A program made the position numbers and the translations under genes. From the NCBI GenBank assembly GCA_013334525.1, contig JAAXXK010000016.1, forward strand, positions 1 to 48,244: a stretch of DNA of 48,244 nt. Reading direction: 5' to 3'. The stretch is from Chlorobiaceae bacterium. GTDB lineage: Bacteria; Bacteroidota; Chlorobiia; Chlorobiales; Chlorobiaceae. The stretch's first letter is position 1; each line of letters begins with the position of its first letter. Below, one piece after another: positions 31,698 to 41,233 of the stretch. The notes beneath the pieces are model-generated. The model was not told the origin of the DNA. It searched no databases and worked only from the letters and a program-made list of their open reading frames with translations.

Positions 31698-33425
31698 ATG
31701 ACTGAAGTTTTTCCATCCGGTAACCTCCGGGCCACTGTCCAGCCGTTGCGCAAGGTTGCGGTACTCTCCGCAGCGCTTTTGCTGGTTGTGATGCTTCCGG
31801 GGCAGTGCGGGGCGGTGGTCAAGGCTCAGGCGGCAAAGAGCGACTACTTTTCCGTCACACGAAGCGTCGACCTTCTCGGCGAGGTCTACAAGGAGGTTTC
31901 GGAAAACTATGTCGATCCGGTCAACGTCAGCGAATTCATGTTTTCAGGCATCGACGGAATGCTTGATCTCCTTGATCCCTATACCTCGTTTCTCGACGAG
32001 GCAGAGTCCACCGAACTCGATGAGATCACCAGCGGCCAGTATGCAGGCATCGGGATCACGATCGGTATCATGTCGAAAGACCTTTTCATCACATCGGTCA
32101 TCGAAGGGCAGGCCGCCGAGAAAGCAGGGTTGCGGATCGGCGACAGGATAGTTGCCGTCAACGGCCTCACCACCAGCCACAAATCCATCGAAGATGTCCG
32201 GGCCATGATCAAGGGGGCTGTCGGGACGATCGTCAAGCTCTCGGTCAAACGCGACGGCGACGGGCGTGCAACTACCTGCACCCTGAAACGGGCCGAGGTC
32301 CGTGTCAGCACCATTCCCTATTCCGGCCTTTTCGGATCGGTCGGCTATGTTGAGATGGGCAGCTTCGGAGAGCACTCCAGGGATGAACTCCGCTCGGCGC
32401 TGGAGTCCCTGAAGGCTCTTGCGGAAAGGGAGCATCTGGCCATGACGGGGATTGTGCTCGATTTGCGCGGCAACCCGGGCGGACTGCTCACCTCGGCCGT
32501 GGAAGCGGCTACGCTGTTTGTGGAAAAGGGGAGCCGAGTTGTTTCCACAAAGGGGCGAACTCCTGAAAGCGAACAGATATTCCTCACCAAAAACGAACCG
32601 ATCGTTCCTTCTCTTCCCCTTATTGTCCTGATCGACCCGGATAGCGCCTCCGCTGCCGAAATCCTCGCCGGTGCGATTCAGGAGCTCGATCGCGGCGTCA
32701 TAATCGGCGAGGGCTCTTACGGAAAGGGACTGGTGCAGTCCGTTATCGCATTGCCCTATGACCACGTGCTCAAGCTGACCACGGCAAAATACTACACGCC
32801 GTCAGGGCGCCTTATCCAGAAGCCGATCACCCATCCAGAAGGGCATCGCAAGGTTTTGACGGGATCAGGTGCATACGATTCGACCAAAGTTTATTATACC
32901 CTCAACCGGCGCAAGGTTTTCGGAGGCGGCGGCATCAAGCCCGATATCACTGTTCGGGCTCTCTCCCCTTCCGACTATGAGCAGGCACTCGAAAAGAACG
33001 GAATGTTTTTCAGGTACGCCTCCCGTTTCCATGCAAAGCATCCCGACTTCCAGCTTCCGCTGTTGCAGTCGGTTCCTGTGTTTGATGACTTCAGGAGTTT
33101 TGTGGAAAGCGAGAAATTCAAGTTCAGATCCAGGCCGCAGAGGGGGCTGGACAGCCTGAAGGTGATGCTTCGCAAGGATGGGTTGAAGGATGGCGATTCC
33201 CTTGCCGGAAAGCTCGATATCCTGGAAAAGGATCTTGGAGAGTGGACGCTGAGGCGGATTGCGCAGGACTCGACACGCCTTACCGCTGCCGTCCGGAAGG
33301 AGCTCATTCGCCATTACGATCAGCGCGCTTCACGAAGGGTCGCCATCGAGGCTGATCCTGTCGCCGCCAGGGCGTTTGCCCTGCTCAGCGATCCGAAAAG
33401 CTACAGGGCGCTCCTCAAACCCTGA
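31698..33425 (+). CDS. S41-family C-terminal processing protease (CtpA/Prc-like)
   Basis: The roughly 575-residue protein has an N-terminal signal or membrane anchor (VAVLSAALLLVVMLPG) and a PDZ domain (about 110-190, containing KAGLRIGDRIVAVNG). It has the S41 catalytic core with nucleophile Ser in DPDSASAAEILAGA and the general-base Lys in GSYGKGLVQS. A long C-terminal extension (about residues 400-575) goes beyond the core. Such proteases trim or degrade periplasmic proteins from their C termini. Start: ATG 31698, preceded by AGGTGA; a GTG at 31686 overlapping the dapD stop is the alternative. Confidence 0.92.
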   Translation: MTEVFPSGNLRATVQPLRKVAVLSAALLLVVMLPGQCGAVVKAQAAKSDYFSVTRSVDLLGEVYKEVSENYVDPVNVSEFMFSGIDGMLDLLDPYTSFLDEAESTELDEITSGQYAGIGITIGIMSKDLFITSVIEGQAAEKAGLRIGDRIVAVNGLTTSHKSIEDVRAMIKGAVGTIVKLSVKRDGDGRATTCTLKRAEVRVSTIPYSGLFGSVGYVEMGSFGEHSRDELRSALESLKALAEREHLAMTGIVLDLRGNPGGLLTSAVEAATLFVEKGSRVVSTKGRTPESEQIFLTKNEPIVPSLPLIVLIDPDSASAAEILAGAIQELDRGVIIGEGSYGKGLVQSVIALPYDHVLKLTTAKYYTPSGRLIQKPITHPEGHRKVLTGSGAYDSTKVYYTLNRRKVFGGGGIKPDITVRALSPSDYEQALEKNGMFFRYASRFHAKHPDFQLPLLQSVPVFDDFRSFVESEKFKFRSRPQRGLDSLKVMLRKDGLKDGDSLAGKLDILEKDLGEWTLRRIAQDSTRLTAAVRKELIRHYDQRASRRVAIEADPVAARAFALLSDPKSYRALLKP

Positions 33426-33444
33426 GGAGTTCGAGCCCATGCAC

Positions 33445-34122
33445 TCAAACCGTTCCGGACATTATTTCGAGCCGTTTTTTTGTCTGCCGGTGGATGCCGA
33501 GCACGATCATCAGGTTGCTGATGCTCAGGAGGCTTTCTGCGGTACCATGCAGGAGGTCGTCATGGGAGAGCGTCGGGTAGCCCCGTACTTCGGTGGCGAT
33601 GTACATGCAGAAGACCGTCACTGAAATGAATACCAGCACGAACCAGAACCCGGCGACGGTAAGCCCCGAAAAAACCTCGGGATCCCTTCTCCTGACCTTC
33701 AGCAGCAGTACGAGAAAAACCATATAGACGACACTTGAAACCTGCAGGATGGCATCGAACACATTGTTACCCATGTATGACTGCGGATGGCCGCTCACGG
33801 CAATCCCCCCAAGAACGGCTCCTGCGAATGCTGTCTCCGGGCCGGTACGCTTCAGGATTCGGATGGTGGCATAAAGCAGGCAGATGCTGCCGACCAGGTT
33901 CACCAGTTCCGACATGTCGAGCAGTTGGGGCACCCTGTCGCCGGAAAGGTGATAGGAGAGCACGAACCAGCTGCCGATCCAGTGCGGGATCATCAGCAGG
34001 CCGAACCTGCCCACATCCGGCCGGTTGATCAGTTTACCGTATCGGTAGAGCATAAGGATAGCCACTCCCCACTCGAGAGCCGAGAAAAGGTGGATGATCC
34101 AGTTTGGAAAGGAAAGGAGCAT
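33445..34122 (-). CDS. DUF2499/DUF3593-like membrane protein of phototrophs
   Basis: This 225-residue polytopic protein opens MLLSFPNWIIHLFSALEWGV, resembling the DUF2499 start seen in cyanobacteria and plants. It has about six membrane segments; a conserved-looking IPHWIGSWFVLSYHL is in the first half and VSSVVYMVFLVLLLK in the second. The function is not established. Its start directly abuts the bchP stop (TGA-ATG), so the two are translationally coupled, which argues for a role connected with chlorophyll tail reduction or pigment-protein assembly. Family naming is from memory of the N-terminal motif. Confidence 0.65.
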   Translation of the reverse strand: MLLSFPNWIIHLFSALEWGVAILMLYRYGKLINRPDVGRFGLLMIPHWIGSWFVLSYHLSGDRVPQLLDMSELVNLVGSICLLYATIRILKRTGPETAFAGAVLGGIAVSGHPQSYMGNNVFDAILQVSSVVYMVFLVLLLKVRRRDPEVFSGLTVAGFWFVLVFISVTVFCMYIATEVRGYPTLSHDDLLHGTAESLLSISNLMIVLGIHRQTKKRLEIMSGTV

Positions 34123-35262
34123 TCAGCAGCCCTTTACGAGGTGATAAACGTTCTTGGCCATGATCTTCATCTGCACGCTCCATGGAGCCGGGATCATCTT
34201 TTTGTAGAGGTAGGAGTCGAAGGTGATCTCCTGAACGTCCTGGTCCCGGCATATGGCTACAAAACTCTCACGGAGGCGGTCGTTCCTGTAGTACACCGAC
34301 TGCAGGACCTGCAGCCCGAAGAAAATGGGGGCGTAAAGCTTCCTGAAGGTTTTCTCGTATTCAGCCAGGGGCGTCTTGTGTCGAATCTGCTCGATCATGG
34401 CCAGAGCGCCGAGCTTGCCGGAGCGCATGGCGAAGAATATGCCTTCGCCGTTTGCCGGGGTCACCAGTCCGGCAGCGTCGCCGACAAGGATTGCCCTCTG
34501 CTGGGTAAAGGAGCTGCGGGGCTTCATCGGGATCTTTGCTGCTTCGTCAAGATAGGGTTTTTCCCTGATGCCGATTTTTTCGACGAACCGTTGCTGCAGT
34601 TGCCTGATGTTGTGGCGGTGCTCTTCCGTCCCCGTGCCTATGGCGATGTGGTCTGTCTTCGGGAAGATCCATCCGTAAAAGTCCGGGGAAACTTCGCCGT
34701 CGAACCAGATCTCAACCAGCTCCTCATAAGGCTTCAGCTCATCGCAGTAGTGGAACCGCTGCTGCATGGCGATCACCTTCAGGTCGTTGGGCGGGAATCC
34801 GAGTTCGTCGGCCGTTTTCGAATTCGCACCGTCAGCGCCGATGATATAGGAGGCCTCTACCGGAGGAAGGTCCCTGGAGAGATGGATGGTGAATCGGTCG
34901 GATGATCGCTCGATCTTTTTGACGAGCGCCTCGACCAGTTCGGCTCCGGCCGATACGGCCTTTTGACGGAGGTACTGATCAAAACGCTCCCGGCGTACCA
35001 TGCCGACATACCCGTTCGGCATATGCATGGATATGGTGCGTCCGTGCGGTGAGCGCACGCTCATGCGCGACAATTTTTTCTCAACGAGTTCGTCGGGAAT
35101 CGAGAACTCCTCGATCAGTCCGAGGGGGATCGCTCCGCCGCAAGGTTTGACGTTGGCAAGGTTACGCTCTATGAGGATGGTGGAGTGGCCGGCTTTTGCA
35201 AGCTCGGCGGCGGCAACGGCGCCGGACGGCCCTCCTCCTATGACTGCGACATCGTAATGCAT
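34123..35262 (-). CDS. bchP: Geranylgeranyl reductase, BchP/ChlP type
   Basis: The 379-residue flavoprotein has the FAD motif [22 protein letters not shown] at residues 4-25, the family segment [44 protein letters not shown], and the second FAD motif [18 protein letters not shown]. It reduces the geranylgeranyl tail of (bacterio)chlorophylls to phytyl. A related archaeal-type lipid reductase is less likely given the BchP-like PCGGA and GWIFPK segments. It is coupled to the downstream DUF2499-like gene and follows glyS by 17 bp. Confidence 0.88.
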   Translation of the reverse strand: MHYDVAVIGGGPSGAVAAAELAKAGHSTILIERNLANVKPCGGAIPLGLIEEFSIPDELVEKKLSRMSVRSPHGRTISMHMPNGYVGMVRRERFDQYLRQKAVSAGAELVEALVKKIERSSDRFTIHLSRDLPPVEASYIIGADGANSKTADELGFPPNDLKVIAMQQRFHYCDELKPYEELVEIWFDGEVSPDFYGWIFPKTDHIAIGTGTEEHRHNIRQLQQRFVEKIGIREKPYLDEAAKIPMKPRSSFTQQRAILVGDAAGLVTPANGEGIFFAMRSGKLGALAMIEQIRHKTPLAEYEKTFRKLYAPIFFGLQVLQSVYYRNDRLRESFVAICRDQDVQEITFDSYLYKKMIPAPWSVQMKIMAKNVYHLVKGC

Positions 35263-35279
35263 GTAATGACTCTCTGTTT

Positions 35280-36755
35280 TCAGGCTTTGACGAGCTGTGC
35301 GGCCAGGAACTCCCCGACCTTTGAGATGTCGATTCTCTCCTGTGTGGCCGTGTCGCGATACCTTGCGGTCACCGAGCCCTCTTCGAGCGTCTGGTGGTCC
35401 ACCGTGAAGCAGAATGGCGTACCGATCTCATCCTGGCGACGGTAGCGCTTGCCGATCGATGCGGCGTCGTCGTACTGCACAAGGAAGTTTTCGGAGAGCT
35501 CCCTGCAGAGCTGCTCGGCTTTTTCGCCCATTCCCCCTTTCTTCATCAATGGAAGCACGGCTGCCTTGACCGGGGCAACCCTGGGCGAAAGCTTCAGGAT
35601 AACCCGGGGCTCGCCATCGACCACATCCTCCTGGTAGGCGTCGGAGAGCAGGGCCAGGAAAAGGCGGTCGGCCCCTGCCGAAGTTTCGACGACGTAGGGG
35701 AGGTAACGTTCGTTGGTCGTCTGGTCTATGTACTCCATGTTTTTGCCGGAATACTCCTGGTGCTGTTTCAGGTCGAAATCGGTCCGCGAGTGGATTCCCT
35801 CGATCTCCTCGATGCCGAACGGGAACTCAAACTTGATGTCGTAGGCAAGGTCGGCGTAGTGTGCCAGCTTATCGTGCTTGTACCAGTGCAGCTTCTCCCT
35901 GGAAATGCCGAGGCTCTCCGTATACCAGCGGAACCGCTCCTCGCGCCATGCCTCGAAGGCTTCGAGCTGGGTGCCGGGCTTCAGGAAGTACTGCATCTCC
36001 ATCTGCTCGAACTCGACCATGCGGAAAATGAAGTTACCCTTCACGATCTCGTTGCGGAACGCCTTGCCGATCTGCGCGATGCCGAACGGCACCTTCATGC
36101 GCGATGCCTCGCGGACGTTGTGGAAGTTCACGAAAATGCCCTGGGCTGTTTCGGGGCGGAGATAGACGATGCTTGCCGTATCGGCTACCGCTCCCATGTT
36201 GCACTGGAACATGAGGTTGAACTGGCGGACCTCCGTCCAGTCTCCAGAACCGGTGTCGGGGGCCTTGATGCAGTTGCCTGTGATGATTTCGTAAAGCGCA
36301 CGGTTCGAATCCTCTGCTCCGGCGGCGGCTTCGTATTCCTCCTTGACTCGGTCGGCGTCTGCCTGCTTGCCGTCGCGAACCAGCTTGCCGATGTGGTTCT
36401 CGATCAGGTGGTCTGCGCGGTAGCGGCGCTTGGTCGTCCTGTCGTCGATCATCGGGTCGTTGAAGCTTGCTACATGGCCCGAAGCCTCCCAAACGGTTGG
36501 ATTCATCATGATCGATGCATCGATGCCTACGATGTTCTGGTGGCGTCGGGTCATCGAGTTCCACCAGAGATCCTTGATATTCTTTTTCATCTCGCTGCCC
36601 AGTGGTCCGTAATCGAAGCATGAGGAGAGGCCGCCGTAGATTTCGGACGACGGGAAAATGAACCCGCGTCTTTTGGCCAGCGAAACCAGTTTATGCATGA
36701 CTTTATCGGGTGACAGGTTCTGGCTCTGTACCCTGGCTTGTTCGGAATTGCTCAT
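35280..36755 (-). CDS. glyS: Glycyl-tRNA synthetase (single-chain, class II)
   Basis: The roughly 491-residue enzyme has the eukaryal/archaeal-type GlyRS features: [22 protein letters not shown], motif 2 [24 protein letters not shown] and motif 3 [16 protein letters not shown]-terminal anticodon-binding domain ends [10 protein letters not shown]. It charges tRNA-Gly. It is the alpha2 form, so no separate glyQ/glyS pair is expected. The ATG at 36755 precedes the conserved region; the extra in-frame residues upstream show no similarity. Confidence 0.97.
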   Translation of the reverse strand: MSNSEQARVQSQNLSPDKVMHKLVSLAKRRGFIFPSSEIYGGLSSCFDYGPLGSEMKKNIKDLWWNSMTRRHQNIVGIDASIMMNPTVWEASGHVASFNDPMIDDRTTKRRYRADHLIENHIGKLVRDGKQADADRVKEEYEAAAGAEDSNRALYEIITGNCIKAPDTGSGDWTEVRQFNLMFQCNMGAVADTASIVYLRPETAQGIFVNFHNVREASRMKVPFGIAQIGKAFRNEIVKGNFIFRMVEFEQMEMQYFLKPGTQLEAFEAWREERFRWYTESLGISREKLHWYKHDKLAHYADLAYDIKFEFPFGIEEIEGIHSRTDFDLKQHQEYSGKNMEYIDQTTNERYLPYVVETSAGADRLFLALLSDAYQEDVVDGEPRVILKLSPRVAPVKAAVLPLMKKGGMGEKAEQLCRELSENFLVQYDDAASIGKRYRRQDEIGTPFCFTVDHQTLEEGSVTARYRDTATQERIDISKVGEFLAAQLVKA

Positions 36756-37035
36756 CGTTCTTGCGGAGATGTTGAGAGAAACACTATTGGTGGCCCGCCG
36801 GTCGGCAGGCCGAATCGCAAATATAACAAACAAAGGGGATTTAACCGTGCAAGGCCTATGCTCTCCGCCATGCGTGACGAGGTGAAAAATATCAGGAAAG
36901 CTTGATTGTGATGCGGGGTTATTACTATATTACCGTATAGTTATATATCGTAATTATCGACTGTGTTTCCAGTCCCGAACCTGGCGGAACCCGCAGCTTG
37001 CCTGAAGATGCCTGTAACCCTGGAGCTTTTATCAG
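36756..37035. promoter_or_regulatory. glyS-rhodanese divergent promoter region with AT-rich motif
   Basis: A 280-bp divergent gap. ACTATA (36924-36929) and TATAGT (36936-36941) form an inverted repeat. The core ATATAACTAT is present on the minus strand at 36937-36946. The site lies about 90 bp upstream of the rhodanese start. It shares its core with sites before fccAB and dsrC and contains ACCGTATA (36932-36939), also found upstream of the flavodiiron gene. Confidence 0.45.
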
Positions 37036-37509
37036 ATGACGCGTTTAAGTGACCTTCTCGAAAAATGCCGTGCAGATATCCGTGAGATTATGCCATGGGA
37101 CCTTGCAGAACGGATGACGGAAAATCCGGAACTGCTTATTCTCGACGTACGGGAGCCGAAGGAGTTCGAGGCAATGCATATTTCCGGCTCGATCAATGTG
37201 CCGAGGGGAGTCCTTGAGTCCGCATGTGAGTGGGATTATGAGGATACTGTCCCGGAGCTGGTCACGGCCAGGGAGCGGGAGATCGTCGTGGTCTGCCGGT
37301 CGGGTCGCCGCAGCGCCTTTGCCGCATTGACCATGCAGCAGCTGGGCTATGCCAATGCGGTCTCGCTACGGACCGGCCTCAGGGGTTGGAACGATTACGA
37401 TGAGCCTTTTCTGGACGGTGCGGGGCAGACGGTAGATACCGATATGGCCGACGACTTTTTCCTTTCGAAAGTTCGACAGGATCAGAGGGCGCCATCGGCC
37501 AGGGTTTGA
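37036..37509 (+). CDS. Rhodanese-domain sulfurtransferase heading the dsr cluster
   Basis: This 157-residue cytoplasmic protein has one rhodanese domain: LLILDVREPKEFEAMHISGSIN, then the active-site loop VVCRSGRRSA with catalytic Cys87 and the GLRGWNDYDEPF closing segment. Its C-terminal tail (about 30 residues) is unassigned. Single-domain rhodaneses carry persulfide sulfur. Lying directly upstream of dsrN and dsrC, it could deliver sulfane sulfur to the DsrC/DsrAB route, possibly filling part of the DsrE role. That is inference from context. Confidence 0.85.
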   Translation: MTRLSDLLEKCRADIREIMPWDLAERMTENPELLILDVREPKEFEAMHISGSINVPRGVLESACEWDYEDTVPELVTAREREIVVVCRSGRRSAFAALTMQQLGYANAVSLRTGLRGWNDYDEPFLDGAGQTVDTDMADDFFLSKVRQDQRAPSARV

Positions 37510-37542
37510 ACATGAGACGGGGCCTCTGAGAATTGTTTTTCG

Positions 37543-37570
37543 TAGGGGCGGTTCGCGAACCATCCTTCCC
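37543..37570. repeat. REP-like palindrome, GGGGCGGTTCGYGAAC type, copy 2
   Basis: GGTTCGCGAACC at 37550-37561 is a perfect palindrome embedded in TAGGGGCGGTTCGCGAAC. The GGGGCGGTTCGCGAAC core differs by one base from the copy at 2837-2852. It lies in the rhodanese-dsrN gap, downstream of the rhodanese stop. Confidence 0.5.
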
Positions 37571-37707
37571 TGAAAGGCTGACGGTGTGCATTAACCGGAG
37601 TGTCACGACAGGTCGGGAGCAACCAGTCAACCTGATATTCGCAACAGACAGAACAGCGGTTCCAATAAATCTCCCCCGGATACCTTCGGGCGGAAGGAGT
37701 AATTTCA

Positions 37708-39084
37708 GTGGCTATGATGACTATTCCGAGGCTGATGATTTCGGCTTCATGGAAAAGCGCCGGTAAAACAACCCTCAGCCTTGGCCTTCTCCGGCTTCTG
37801 GCCGATATGGGCAGCCCTGTCGTGAGCTTCAAGAAAGGTCCGGATTACATCGACCCCATGTGGCACCGGGCTGCGAGTGGCGGCGAGTGCTACAACCTTG
37901 ATCCCTGGATGATGGGTACTGAGGCCTGCCTTGGCTCTTTTGCCGGGAGAGATGGGTCCGTCGCGCTGATCGAAGGCAACCACGGACTGCATGACGGCAT
38001 GGATATCAATGGCGCAGACAGCAGTGCAGGACTGGCCTCGCTGCTTTCGACGCCGGTCCTGCTGGTGGTCGACAGCCGCAGGATGAACCGCGGGGTAGCC
38101 GCCCAGGTGCTCGGGTTGCAGGCGATGCCCCCAAAGGTCAACATCGCAGGCATTATCCTCAATCATGTCGCAAGCTCCCGGCAGGAAGCAAAACAGCGGC
38201 TCGCCATTGAAACCTTCTGTACGGTTCCCGTGCTTGGGGCTATACCTGCCGATCAGTCGCTTATCCTTCCGGAACGCCACCTTGGCCTGGTGACGGTCTC
38301 AGAGGCCTCTGACGCCGAAGCGTTCATCAGGGCCTGTGCAGGGATGGTTGCCCGGCACTGCGACATCGAAGCGATCCTTTCGCTGTTTCAGGCGGCGCCG
38401 CCTCTCGATCTGCCGGTACAAGCCCCTTCTTTGATCCCGGCATCGCCCCGGGCAAGGATCGGCGTGTTCCGCGATGCCGCCTTCTGCTTCTATTATCCCG
38501 ACAATCTCGACGCCCTGCGAAAGAGCGGGGCCGAACTGGTATTCATCGACACCTTTGAAGCCTCGTCACTGCCTGATGTGCAGGGGCTTTATATCGGCGG
38601 CGGCTTCCCGGAATCATTTTTCGGGGAGTTGGGCTCCAACGAGACCCTTCTTGTGGACGTCCGCGAAAAGATAGAGGCCGGCATGCCAGTGTGGGCTGAG
38701 TGCGGCGGACTGATCTACCTCTGTCGCAGCGCGACTCTTGATGGCAGGAAATGGCCATTGGCAGGGGTTCTGCCGATCGATATCGATTATCAGAAGCGCC
38801 CGGTCGGGTGCGGCTACCTTGAGTTTGAAAGCCGTGCCGATTCGGCATGGTTCAAGCGCGGTGATCGCCTCAGGGCCCATGAATTCCACTACTCGAAGCC
38901 ATCTTCCGCTCCTGATCTGCCTTGCCAGTTCAATGTTGCAAGGGGATTCGGCCTTACCGGAAATCAGGATGGTGTTCTTTACCGTAACCTTTTCGCTTCG
39001 TATGGCCATATGCATGTTGCCTCCAATCCGGGCTGGGCAGAACGATTCGTCTCTCTTGCCGCCGACTTCATCAACCAGGCCTGA
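37708..39084 (+). CDS. dsrN: DsrN, CbiA-like glutamine-dependent siroheme amidase
   Basis: The 458-residue protein is of cobyrinic acid a,c-diamide synthase type. An N-terminal P-loop ATPase (SASWKSAGKTTLSLGLLR) is followed by GPDYIDPMWH and NHGLHDGMD. The C-terminal glutamine amidotransferase domain has YIGGGFPESF, nucleophile Cys in VWAECGGLIYL, and the HEFHYSK His region. Next to dsrC-dsrA-dsrB this is DsrN, thought to amidate siroheme for DsrAB. The start is GTG 37708 with GGAAGGAG 8 bp upstream; ATG 37714 is possible. A true cobalamin-pathway CbiA is the alternative, but the dsr context favours DsrN. Confidence 0.88.
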   Translation: MAMMTIPRLMISASWKSAGKTTLSLGLLRLLADMGSPVVSFKKGPDYIDPMWHRAASGGECYNLDPWMMGTEACLGSFAGRDGSVALIEGNHGLHDGMDINGADSSAGLASLLSTPVLLVVDSRRMNRGVAAQVLGLQAMPPKVNIAGIILNHVASSRQEAKQRLAIETFCTVPVLGAIPADQSLILPERHLGLVTVSEASDAEAFIRACAGMVARHCDIEAILSLFQAAPPLDLPVQAPSLIPASPRARIGVFRDAAFCFYYPDNLDALRKSGAELVFIDTFEASSLPDVQGLYIGGGFPESFFGELGSNETLLVDVREKIEAGMPVWAECGGLIYLCRSATLDGRKWPLAGVLPIDIDYQKRPVGCGYLEFESRADSAWFKRGDRLRAHEFHYSKPSSAPDLPCQFNVARGFGLTGNQDGVLYRNLFASYGHMHVASNPGWAERFVSLAADFINQA

Positions 39085-39500
39085 TTTTTCGGGGCATAAG
39101 CGAAAGCCTTCCCATCGGGAGCGATTCCGGGAATTGATGGAAAAGGCTTGATAAATACCGGATATTTTTTTAACTATATAACTATGCGATTGTATTGTTT
39201 TTCAGTCATATTGTCGCATTGTCTCCGTTGTGCCGTATCGTGTTTTCAATGAAGGAGTTATCTGATCTTTTCGATGACTTCCGGGTTCATCAGTCTGAAA
39301 GACTCCCGGCGTTTTCGGCAGCAGGTTTTTTCTGGCAGGTTCCTGCAATCGGGAAAAATGTCTTCGGGTGTTGAATAATTGTAATGAAAGTGTTAACTAC
39401 ATAACTATGTAGTAATATTGGTCGCTGATAGGGATCATCCCTTCAGGCGGGAACGCCGGTATTCAGTTTATACATCATACCTAACCAAAGGAGATCAACC
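39085..39500 (+). promoter_or_regulatory. dsrC promoter region with two copies of an AT-rich motif
   Basis: A 416-bp non-coding gap. TTAACTATATAACTATG at 39170-39186 and TTAACTACATAACTATG at 39393-39409 are 16 of 17 identical and 223 bp apart. The second also forms an inverted repeat, ACTACATA (39396-39403) and TATGTAGT (39406-39413). The second copy lies about 92 bp before dsrC. Each contains two AACTAY half-units 9 bp apart. AAAGGAGA provides the dsrC ribosome-binding site. Confidence 0.6.
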
Positions 39501-39836
39501 ATGGCAATAGAGATTAACGGCAAGAGCTACGAGACCGACGAAAACGGCTACCTAGTCAACCTTGAAGAGTGGAACGAGGATGTGGCATTGAAGCTTGCCG
39601 AAGGTGAGGACATCACCATGGATGAGGCGCATTGGGACCTGGTGAAGTTCCTCAGGAACTACTATGCCGAGTACCAGATCGCTCCTGCCGTCAAGATCCT
39701 GACCAAGGCCGTTGCCTCAGAGCGCAACATGGACAAGAAAGAGGCTTCGGAGTTCCTTTACGGCCTGTTCCCCAAAGGCCCGGCTCTCCAGGCATGCAAG
39801 ATTGCAGGCTTGCCCAAGCCGACCGGCTGCGTTTAA
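39501..39836 (+). CDS. dsrC: Sulfur-carrier protein DsrC
   Basis: The 111-residue protein begins MAIEINGKSYETDENGYLVN and ends with the flexible arm CKIAGLPKPTGCV, containing Cys99 and Cys110 ten residues apart. These are the CysB and CysA pair that bind substrate sulfur and form the trisulfide with DsrAB. Both being present marks a true DsrC and not a TusE or regulator-only variant. It has its own promoter region and is separated from dsrA by a hairpin. It probably is the most abundant product of the cluster. Confidence 0.98.
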   Translation: MAIEINGKSYETDENGYLVNLEEWNEDVALKLAEGEDITMDEAHWDLVKFLRNYYAEYQIAPAVKILTKAVASERNMDKKEASEFLYGLFPKGPALQACKIAGLPKPTGCV

Positions 39837-39854
39837 GGCAACCCATTAAGAATC

Positions 39855-39873
39855 GGCCGGCCTCAAGCCGGCC
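39855..39873 (+). promoter_or_regulatory. GC-rich hairpin between dsrC and dsrA
   Basis: GGCCGGC-CTCAA-GCCGGCC is a perfect 7-bp stem, 19 nt after the dsrC stop, without a T-tract. It precedes the dsrA ribosome-binding site (AAGGAGG). It could stabilise a dsrC transcript end or act as a partial terminator that lowers dsrA relative to dsrC. Confidence 0.6.
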
Positions 39874-39903
39874 CCCAAAGTATCGAGAACCAAAGGAGGC
39901 AAC

Positions 39904-41157
39904 ATGGATGGTGCTAACGACAGCGCTATGAACAGCGCATGTCAGTGCAACGGGTGCGGATCGGACAGCAGCGGCGGATTCCTTAATCCGACGCCGATGC
40001 TCGACCAGTTGGAGAGCGGCCCATGGCCGAGTTTTATCACCGGCTTCAAGGAGATGGCTGAAAGAACGAAAAAGCCGATGCTGCGTGGCGTGCTCGACCA
40101 GCTCGAATACTCCTACAACACGAAAATGGGCTACTGGAAAGGCGGCCTGGTGACTGTTGAAGGATATGGCGCCGGAATCATCACGCGCTATTCGATGATC
40201 AAGGACAAGTTCCCTGAAGCGGCCGAATTCCACACCATGCGAATCCAACCCGCACCGGGCCTTCATTATAACACCTCGATGCTTCGCGAGCTTTGCGATA
40301 TCTGGGAAAAGCACGGCAGCGGAATCATCTGCCTGCATGGCCAGACGGGCGATATCATGCTGCAGGGTATCGAACAGGACAAGGTCCAGGAGTGCTTCGA
40401 CGAACTGAACCAGGCCGGTTGGGATCTCGGCGGTGCCGGAGCCGGCATGCGTACGGGCGTATCCTGCATCGGACCGGGTCGTTGCGAGAACGCCTGCTAC
40501 GACAACCTCAGGTTCCACCTGAAAGCCCTCAAGCATTACGTCGGCCAGGTCCATCGCCCGGAATGGAACTACAAGCTCAAGTTCAAGTTCTCGGGATGCC
40601 CCAACGACTGCACCAACGCCATCATGCGTTCCGACCTCGCCGTTATCGGCACATGGAAGGACGCCATCCTGGTCGACCGGGATGAGGTCAGGGCATGGAT
40701 TGCGGAGCGCGGGGTGGATGGTCTGGTCAACAACGTGATCAACCATTGCCCGACCAAGGCGATTTCGCTCAAGGATGGCGACATGGTCATCGAGAGCCGC
40801 GATTGCGTGCGCTGCATGCACTGCATCAACGCCATGCCCAAAGCGCTCTCACCCGGTAAGGAGAGGGGCATTTCGCTGCTCATGGGCGGCAAGAACACGC
40901 TCAAGGTCGGCGTCAACATGGGATCGCTGATCGTGCCTTTCATGAAGATGGAGGATGACGACGACATCGATACCTTCCTCGAATTGATCGATGAGATCAT
41001 CGACTGGTGGGACGATGCAGGTCTCGACCACGAGCGTATCGGCGAGACCATCGAGAGGGTCGGCCTGAAGCAGTTCCTCGAAGGCGCAGGCATCGAGTAC
41101 GATATCAACCAGGTGTCGCGTCCGAGAGACAACCCGTACTTCAAGGCAAAGTATTGA
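39904..41157 (+). CDS. dsrA: Dissimilatory sulfite reductase alpha subunit (oxidative type)
   Basis: The 417-residue protein has the siroheme/[4Fe-4S] ligands C188-x5-C194 (SCIGPGRCENAC) and C232-x3-C236 (FSGCPNDC). It also has the DsrA ferredoxin domain (NHCPTKAI, DCVRCMHCINAMPKAL). With DsrB it converts sulfane sulfur to sulfite in sulfur oxidisers (the reverse of sulfate reduction) using DsrC as co-substrate. The oxidative direction is inferred from the neighbours dsrL and dsrN and from fccAB. A strong AAGGAGG site precedes the start. Confidence 0.98.
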   Translation: MDGANDSAMNSACQCNGCGSDSSGGFLNPTPMLDQLESGPWPSFITGFKEMAERTKKPMLRGVLDQLEYSYNTKMGYWKGGLVTVEGYGAGIITRYSMIKDKFPEAAEFHTMRIQPAPGLHYNTSMLRELCDIWEKHGSGIICLHGQTGDIMLQGIEQDKVQECFDELNQAGWDLGGAGAGMRTGVSCIGPGRCENACYDNLRFHLKALKHYVGQVHRPEWNYKLKFKFSGCPNDCTNAIMRSDLAVIGTWKDAILVDRDEVRAWIAERGVDGLVNNVINHCPTKAISLKDGDMVIESRDCVRCMHCINAMPKALSPGKERGISLLMGGKNTLKVGVNMGSLIVPFMKMEDDDDIDTFLELIDEIIDWWDDAGLDHERIGETIERVGLKQFLEGAGIEYDINQVSRPRDNPYFKAKY

Positions 41158-41165
41158 TGATTGGA

Positions 41166-41233
41166 AGATCGATCATCCTGGTGCAGGCTTCGCTGGCTTC
41201 GTCGGCGAAGCGCCTCCGCCGGTTGATCGATCT
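41166..41233 (+). promoter_or_regulatory. Two-tier stem-loop between dsrA and dsrB
   Basis: The outer stem pairs AGATCGATCATCC (41166-41178) with GGTTGATCGATCT (41221-41233), 12 of 13. The inner stem pairs GCTTCGC (41187-41193) with GCGAAGC (41205-41211). A GTGCAGGC copy occurs at 41181 and at 41261. The dsrA-dsrB gap of 152 bp is unusual, since these genes are normally tightly linked. A regulatory or processing structure is suspected. Confidence 0.6.

Noticed and set aside
37510..37707. Possible cobalamin riboswitch before dsrN (a CbiA-type gene)
   Set aside because: No B12-box-like GCCACTG or conserved core was found; the gap instead contains a REP-like palindrome and a normal ribosome-binding site.
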